Below are positions 58,661-64,000 of a DNA stretch of 64,000 nt, piece after piece (the first letter of the stretch is position 1; each line of letters opens with the position of its first letter). Under the pieces are notes generated by a model, which did not search any database, was not told the origin of the DNA, and saw only the letters and a list, made by a program, of their open reading frames with translations. Where the stretch lies: NCBI RefSeq assembly GCF_001316245.1, contig NZ_BBDM01000012.1, positions 1 through 64,000 of the forward strand, read 5' to 3'. The position numbers were made by a program, and so were the translations under genes. Source of the DNA: Vulcanisaeta sp. JCM 14467 (GTDB taxonomy: Archaea > Thermoproteota > Thermoprotei > Thermoproteales > Thermocladiaceae).

Positions 58661-59756
58661 TGAGCTCACCCTTAATAAGCATTAATGAAGCTGCATATGC
58701 AGGAAACACGCCACTAACTGGCGCATTTAGCATTTGGTCGATATCTATAATGCCCCTAAACCCAGCCCTACGTGACGCTTCACGGGCTATATGCTTACCA
58801 ATGCCAGCTATAACTGCATCGAATAATGATGGTTTAAATCCCATTGACGCAATCCATGATCTAACCTGCATTAATGCCTCAAACACCTTAAATACCTGGG
58901 CTTCATATATGTACCGGGCTATCTCAATAATCTCGTCACTATTAAGCATGTTAGTATCTGCACAGGGAACACGCGAGAGCCTAACCATGGCCTCGTTAAT
59001 GCTTTTACCCCTACCATCCGCTGTCTCTGACGTATATTCCTCAGAACTTATATAGCCTAAAACTAGGTGAACATCCCCCGTAAGTGCGAAACGCTCAAAG
59101 GATACTCTGGCGAAGTAGCCCTTATAGGGTACCTTATCCACTATGGTCGCCACATTAGCCCTTAAGGCACCTGTATAGACTAGCTCACCAACAATTAATT
59201 TTTCAGGGTCCGTCCTACCCCTTACAGTCACCCTTCCATTTATCACGGGTATTATCGTCGTTGTCGTACTGCCAATGTCTATGAATACGAAGTTAATGAG
59301 ATTGAAAGCCCTACTCAGGCAGTTCTCCAGGTACCAGGCAGATGCTGCCCAATTAGCTGCGGCTATCCTTAGTGTGTCAGTTAATGCCTCGTTTGCCTTA
59401 ACGAGTCTTATGTCGCTCGATACGTAGTAATTAGATAGTGAGTCATTAAAAACGTCCTCAACAGCATTTATTATGTACTTAACACCAACATCCTTAGTTT
59501 CAAACACATCACTCAATTCAGCAGTCATTGTGGATACGGTGTAGTACTTACCCTCACTGCTCAGGTTAAGGCGTAATTTAATTTCGTTCAATTTCTGATA
59601 TAATGAATCAGCACCATTTATCCAGATGGGATTGTAAACCCGAATTATATTATCTATATTAATTCGATTAGAACCCACGCTTAACTTTACAGCCTTAATG
59701 TACGCACCGCCTATGTCTAAGCCCACGACGGTGTATGATTCGTAGGGTTTACTCAT
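58641..59756 (-). CDS. mfnF: Methanofuran core synthase MfnF (hydantoinase-like ASKHA fold)
   Basis: 371 residues. VVGLDIGGAYIKAVKLS is the phosphate-1 motif, FVFIDIGSTTTTIIPVINGR phosphate-2, and IAGIGKHIAREASRR the adenosine-side loop. The block RTDPEKLIVGELVYTGALRA and the ending PVSGVFPAYAASLMLIK are conserved in MfnF. It couples the furan diphosphate to gamma-glutamyltyramine, giving the methanofuran core. Intact gene. It is the first gene of a two-gene minus-strand unit with mfnE. Confidence 0.9.
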   Translation of the reverse strand: MSKPYESYTVVGLDIGGAYIKAVKLSVGSNRINIDNIIRVYNPIWINGADSLYQKLNEIKLRLNLSSEGKYYTVSTMTAELSDVFETKDVGVKYIINAVEDVFNDSLSNYYVSSDIRLVKANEALTDTLRIAAANWAASAWYLENCLSRAFNLINFVFIDIGSTTTTIIPVINGRVTVRGRTDPEKLIVGELVYTGALRANVATIVDKVPYKGYFARVSFERFALTGDVHLVLGYISSEEYTSETADGRGKSINEAMVRLSRVPCADTNMLNSDEIIEIARYIYEAQVFKVFEALMQVRSWIASMGFKPSLFDAVIAGIGKHIAREASRRAGFRGIIDIDQMLNAPVSGVFPAYAASLMLIKGELNEEVCP

Positions 59757-59821
59757 GAATTCATCTCAAGAAGAGAATGTATTGATAATAGGTTTTAAGC
59801 TTATATGGATTTACCGCCGAA

Positions 59822-60346
59822 TCACTTCTTTTGATAGAACGGATGGGCTAGCTTATCCTTCTGTGCCAATATATCGTCTATCTTCGGCTCACCCGTCATG
59901 GCCCTCTTAATAGCCAGCTTAACGGCTTCATAATTATATTGATAGACCTTATCGGGATCCTTAGCCGCTGGGTGTATGAATACGCCAGCAATTATTACGA
60001 CATCATCAACTATATCCTTAGGAATAACACCCTCAGCAACAGAATCAACAACGGCCTTAGCAACTGCGTACTGAGCAGGGCCGAAGATCATCTCTGCCTG
60101 CTTCATATTCTCAATAGTCACCTTAGGAACTATCAACGTGAACGGCTTAGCCGGCCAGTTCGGGGTTATTACGGCATATAATTTCGTATGTCCACGCGAT
60201 TGATGCGCAAGACCAAAAGCAAATGCGATACCTGCTGGGCCGTCCTTATCACCAATTATTAAGTCTATGTGTGCAACCTCATTACCTTCACCAACCAAAG
60301 CCTCACCAAACCTAATACCTAGCTTGGGCTTACTTACATTTGACAT
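59822..60346 (-). CDS. fae: Formaldehyde-activating enzyme
   Basis: 174 residues, intact, the normal length. It catalyses condensation of formaldehyde with H4MPT to methylene-H4[23 protein letters not shown] carries the catalytic His after the Glu, and GFALGLAH-type [20 protein letters not shown] plus the [20 protein letters not shown] core are hallmark features. The C-terminal ANPYYQK-like motif is LAHPFYQKK. It has its own strong promoter. It links free formaldehyde to the cyclohydrolase/formyltransferase pathway of the operon at 46.7-53 kb. Confidence 0.95.
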   Translation of the reverse strand: MSNVSKPKLGIRFGEALVGEGNEVAHIDLIIGDKDGPAGIAFAFGLAHQSRGHTKLYAVITPNWPAKPFTLIVPKVTIENMKQAEMIFGPAQYAVAKAVVDSVAEGVIPKDIVDDVVIIAGVFIHPAAKDPDKVYQYNYEAVKLAIKRAMTGEPKIDDILAQKDKLAHPFYQKK

Positions 60347-60375
60347 GCTTAATCACCGGTATGCAGCATCTTCTT

Positions 60376-60389
60376 AAATATTAAAGCAT
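60376..60389 (-). promoter_or_regulatory. TATA-box promoter of fae
   Basis: On the minus strand TTTAATATTTAAGA lies about 35 bases ahead of the ATG at 60346. A GGTGATT ribosome-binding-like element lies between, which suggests a short leader. Confidence 0.55.
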
Positions 60390-60491
60390 TACTCCTCTAA
60401 TAATTATAAAAAATAACTATATATCGATGAATATATTATTTCATGTACAATTATGACAAATTATTAAATAATTTCGAGGAAATTATTGTAA

Positions 60492-61785
60492 TTATACGAG
60501 AATCCTAAGATCAATGTCAACGCCTACATCCTTTGGGTGAAATCCATACTTAATCATCGTGAACTCCCTTCTAAATTCAATGACTTCTTTCCTCACATTG
60601 CCTGAGTCTTCACCCTTAATTAATACCCTAGCCATGAACTCAGCGATTGCCTTCATTTCGTCCTTGCCCATTCCGAATCTTGTCATTTCCTGAACACCAA
60701 GTCTTAGCCCACTTAATTCGCCCCTAAATGCTTTGTCCCACGGTAGTGCGGTTTTGCTTACGATTATATTAGCCTCCTCAAGCAATGCTGCCGACTTAGC
60801 GCCGCCACCTAATTTAGCAACATCGACAAGTACTTGGTGAGTCCTTGTAAATCCCTTATTTTCAGCAACTACGTTAAACCCTAACGCATGTAGCTCCTCG
60901 GCTAAGGTCCTCGCATTCTCGACTATTTGCTTAGCATAGGCCTCACCGAACTTCATCATCTCTATACCGTCACGGCTGTTGCGGCATACCTATGGTGATG
61001 ATAATTAGATGTTAAGCCGGGGAATACCGCCTTCTGTATTTTGCTAAATAACTCCTCATTATTTGTGAAAATGATCCCTCCTGAGGACCAGGGAAGGTTT
61101 TATGAGTTGATGATGTCATAATATCAGCACCTAGCTCAAGTGGATTTGGAAATGCCTTACCAGCGATTAAGCCAAGTACGTGGGCTGAATCATGAAGTAA
61201 TACGGCATTAACCTCATGAACAGCATCAAGAAGCTCCCTAACTGGGTGCGGAAATAAGTATACGGAGCTGCCCAGTATTACAATCTTCGGCTTAACTTCC
61301 CTTATCAACTTTATACTCTTATCAACATCTACATTAAATTCGTCATTATCCCAGGGTAAATTCATTACCTTTAATCTTAAGATACCGGGTGCGCCATTGG
61401 CTCTATGACTTATGTGTGAACCTGCCGTTATTGGTATTGAGAGTATTGTGTCGCCAGGCTCCGTCAACGCCGCATAGACTGCGGTATTAGCTATGGTGCC
61501 TGATATAGGCCTTACATCAACAAACTTTGCGTGAAATAATTGTCTCATTATATCTGTGAGCAAACCCTCAAGGGCGTCAATGTACTTAGTCCCTTGGTAA
61601 TACCTATTACCTAACGTACCTTCTGCGTACCTACCCTCCATGTCGTTTAGATAGACGTACTCCGCCAGTGGACTCATCACGTTTTCGCTGGCTATTAGAT
61701 TTATGGATTCCAGCCTACGCCATCTATTATGTACTTTAACAAGGTCCAAAACCCTACTTAGTGCTGAATCGATATCTAACGACAT
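60492..61785 (-). CDS. glyA: Serine hydroxymethyltransferase (two frame breaks)
   Basis: About 430 residues after repair. It interconverts serine and glycine with a pterin C1 carrier. [17 protein letters not shown] is the family start, [18 protein letters not shown] the substrate loop, [14 protein letters not shown] the PLP Asp region, and [17 protein letters not shown] the PLP lysine. One G is missing near 61078 ([20 protein letters not shown]) and one near 60969 ([20 protein letters not shown]). Archaeal enzymes of this type use H4MPT or a related pterin, and its location next to fae fits that. It ties the C1 pool to amino acid synthesis. Confidence 0.93.
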
Positions 61786-61899
61786 TTAAGAATGATAAGC
61801 CCTAATCTATTAAAGCTTTAATATCCTGCCCAATTAACCTATTCCTTTGGGTATTACGAAGCGGTGGATTAATTAATCTCTACGCAGAATAGGAGAGAG

Positions 61900-63722
61900 A
61901 TGGCCACCAGTAGTAATGACATTAAGTTTATCGATGTTGTGAAGGCACTCGAGAGTATTGAGGCGACTACTCAAAGGACTGTGATGGCTAAGCTACTCTC
62001 ATCGCTCCTCAAGAAGACTCCACCAAACGTTATTGATAAGGTCATTTACTTCATACTCGGTCAATTAAGGCCTGACTGGGAGGGTGTGGAGCTTGGTGTT
62101 GCTGAGAAGCTCACCTTCAGGGCCATTGCCAACGCCACCGGCGTGCCTGTTAAGCAGGTTGAGGACCTATACAAGAGGCTCGGTGACGTTGGCGAGACCG
62201 CAAGGAGAATAATGAGTAGTAAGCCGCAGCAGGCCGGTGGTAAGTCAATACTTGAGTTCTTCGGCGGTGGCGCAACTGAGGAGTTGACCATGGGTAAGGT
62301 GTACGACACATTAATATCCATAGCAAGGGCGAGTGGTGAAGGTGCCCAGGACACTAAGGTTAAGCTACTAACCTACCTATTCTCAAGGGCTAAGCCCGAG
62401 GAGGCTAAGTACATTGCCAGGTTTGTAATTGGTAGGTTGAGGCTTGGTGTTGCTGATATGACAATACTTGACGCCTTGTCAGATGCCTATAAGGTGCCTA
62501 GGGAAGCCCTCGAGAGGGCTTACCACATTTACCCAGACCTTGGCTACATAGCAAAGATGGTTGCTCAAGAGGGTCAGAATGCGCTGGCTAAGATTCATGT
62601 GACGCCTGGCGTGCCCATACAACCAATGCTTGCTGAGAGGTTAAGCACTTCCGCAGAGATCCTGGCTAAGTTGGGTGGTATTGCCATGGTTGAGTATAAG
62701 TATGATGGTGAGAGGGCTCAGGTTCATAAGACTAGGGATGGGGAGGTTAGGATATTCAGTAGGAGGCTTGAGAACATAACGTATGCTTATCCGGATGTGG
62801 CTGAGTATGTTAAGGAGGCTATTGATGCCAAGGAGTTCATTGTTGAGGGTGAGATAGTGGCGATAGACCTGACACGGGTGAGTTTAGACCCTTCCAGGAA
62901 TTGATGCATAGGAAGAGGAAGCACGATATCAAGGAGGCAATGAAGGAATACCCAGTCAACATATTCCTATTTGATGTAATGTATGTTGATGGCCAGGACT
63001 TAACAAACCTACCACTCATTGATAGGAAGAGGAAGCTACTCGAGATCCTCAAACCAAGTGAGTATGTGCATCTCGCCACGTGGAGGGTCATAAATGATGC
63101 TGAGGAGTTGGATAAGTTCTTCCATGAGGCCATAAGCGATGGTTGTGAGGGTGTCATGTGTAAGTCCATTAAGGCTGACTCGATCTATGAAATGGGCGCC
63201 AGGGGCTGGCTCTGGATTAAGTATAAGCGTGACTATAGGAGTGAGTTGACGGATACCCTGGACCTAGTGGTTGTTGGTGCCTTCTGGGGCCGTGGTAAGA
63301 GGGCTGGGACCTACGGCGCACTACTGATTGCTGCTTACGACCCGAAGACTGACCAGTTCTACACAGTGAGTAAGGTGGGTAGTGGATTCACGGACGAGGA
63401 CCTGGTGAAGCTTAAGCAGATGCTTGACCCGTACAGGATACCGCATAGGCATCCGAGGGTCGTCTCTAAGATGGAACCAGACGTGTGGTTCGTGCCAGCC
63501 GTGGTGCTTGAGATAATTGGTGCTGAGATAACCCTGAGCCCACTGCACACGTGCTGCATGGGCGCCATTAGGCCTGATGTTGGTTTAGCCATTAGGTTTC
63601 CGAGGTTCACTGGGCGCTATAGGACTGATAAGTCGCCTGAGCAGGCGACCACGGTGGATGAAATCCTCGAAATGTATAAGGAGCAGAAGAAGGTGAAGAT
63701 AGAGGAGGGTGCGAACCCGTAG
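61900..63722 (+). CDS. lig: ATP-dependent DNA ligase (one frame break)
   Basis: About 607 residues after repair, the normal length for archaeal Lig1-type enzymes. The N-terminal DNA-binding domain comes first ([20 protein letters not shown]). The nucleotidyl motif I lysine is in [14 protein letters not shown], and motif III is [16 protein letters not shown]. Motif IV is GCEGVMCKS, motif V is [11 protein letters not shown] and the C-terminal OB domain ends ...[20 protein letters not shown]. The frame breaks near 62870; one added C gives [20 protein letters not shown]. As an essential gene, this strongly suggests a sequence error. It closes the island on its right side. Confidence 0.93.
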
Positions 63723-63746
63723 GAGTGCATTAGATTGATTAAACGA

Positions 63747-64000
63747 TTATTCACCGCCCTCCTCCTTCAATACCCTTTCCAACGTCCACCTTGTCGCCCT
63801 AATTATCTCCCTAAGCCTCTCATCGCTCCTGTAATTCCTAATGACTATGCCAACCACGTTATCACCATCAAGCTTGACCTCATAATTAAAGGCCTCCTCA
63901 CGTCTCAACTGGCCGTCCTTAACGAGTTTATCATCCTCCTGTTTGAAGCCCTCGAGTATTTTATCCTTAAAGAACCTCCTGAACGCCGTGTTATCCTTAT
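63747..64000 (-). CDS. Unidentified protein, C-terminal part (partial at window edge)
   Basis: An open minus-strand frame runs from the window edge to a stop at 63747-63749 and encodes about 84 residues, including FRRFFKDKILEGFKQEDDKL, VKDGQLRREEAFNYEVKLDG and ERLREIIRATRWTLERVLKE at the end. It is charged and helical, without membrane segments or a recognised motif. The start lies outside the window. It converges with the ligase gene. Confidence 0.5.
   Translation of the reverse strand, partial: KDNTAFRRFFKDKILEGFKQEDDKLVKDGQLRREEAFNYEVKLDGDNVVGIVIRNYRSDERLREIIRATRWTLERVLKEEGGE

Noticed and set aside
1-64000. A methanogen or ANME source, given the H4MPT and methanofuran genes.
   Set aside because: No mcr, mtr, mer or F420-dependent mtd is seen, and PaREP1, crenarchaeal-type ATPases, leaderless promoters and gene content around the island point to Thermoproteales. 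The window is only 64 kb, so this is not final.
1-64000. CRISPR arrays, insertion sequences, integrase genes, attachment sites or tRNA genes.
   Set aside because: No regularly spaced repeats, transposase or integrase motifs, or cloverleaf-forming sequences were found by eye on either strand. A tRNA with introns could be missed.

Overview
The window looks archaeal, most likely a Thermoproteales-type crenarchaeote (Vulcanisaeta or Caldivirga would fit; this is inferred from gene content, not from a marker comparison). The evidence is: ribosomal proteins L24 and S4e of archaeal type, an ATP-dependent DNA ligase, archaeal AAA ATPases, two PaREP1-family proteins, a DUF2079 membrane protein, flavin-dependent ThyX, and TATA-box promoters lying about 25-32 nt ahead of many start codons (leaderless transcripts). 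I found no tRNA, rRNA, CRISPR array or recognisable insertion sequence.

Layout. (1) 1-17 kb, accessory: tandem archaeal ATPases, then a surface-polysaccharide region with glycosyltransferases, an FkbM methyltransferase, a DUF2079 protein, several decayed glycosyltransferase or pyruvyltransferase remnants, two PaREP1 genes, rmlB/rmlA and a flippase. (2) 17-30 kb: thyX, a five-gene peptide/sugar ABC transporter of the Dpp/Opp type, acetyl-CoA synthetase, and an M1 aminopeptidase with a C-terminal HEAT-repeat domain. (3) 30-34 kb: a strongly structured non-coding RNA candidate, then rpl24 and rps4e. (4) 34-62 kb: a dense tetrahydromethanopterin (H4MPT) and methanofuran (MFR) C1 island. (5) 62-64 kb: DNA ligase and a partial gene.

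The C1 island is the main result. It carries the central pathway: Fae, MtdB, Mch, Ftr and formylmethanofuran dehydrogenase subunits D, B, A and C, with ftr-fmdDB-fmdA-fmdC-mch in one tight operon. It also carries most of the H4MPT biosynthesis genes (mptA, mptD, mptE, beta-RFAP synthase, a DHPS-like protein, a DmrX-like reductase, an MptN-like ligase) and most of the methanofuran biosynthesis genes (mfnB, mfnE, mfnF and a candidate mfnD). Serine hydroxymethyltransferase, a CofE-like ligase and several conserved proteins of unknown role sit among them (DUF447, DUF1464, a HisA-like protein, a CitG-like protein). No methyl-coenzyme M reductase, methyltransferase or methylene-H4MPT reductase gene is visible. 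The set therefore reads as formaldehyde/C1 oxidation, or reversible C1 interconversion with formyl-MFR dehydrogenase and serine, and not as methanogenesis. Notable details are an apparent FmdD-FmdB fusion and a PLP enzyme of the Orn/Lys/Arg decarboxylase fold where a tyrosine decarboxylase (MfnA) would be expected.

Caution. More than 20 otherwise conserved genes are broken by single-base frame changes, including thyX, glyA, DNA ligase, fmdA and mch. Six of them lie exactly on A7/T7 runs that restore the frame if read as six bases; several others look like one missing base in a G or C run. I treat these as probable sequence errors and give the full restored gene spans. The decayed genes at 5-6.4 kb and 9.7-10.4 kb look like real pseudogenes.
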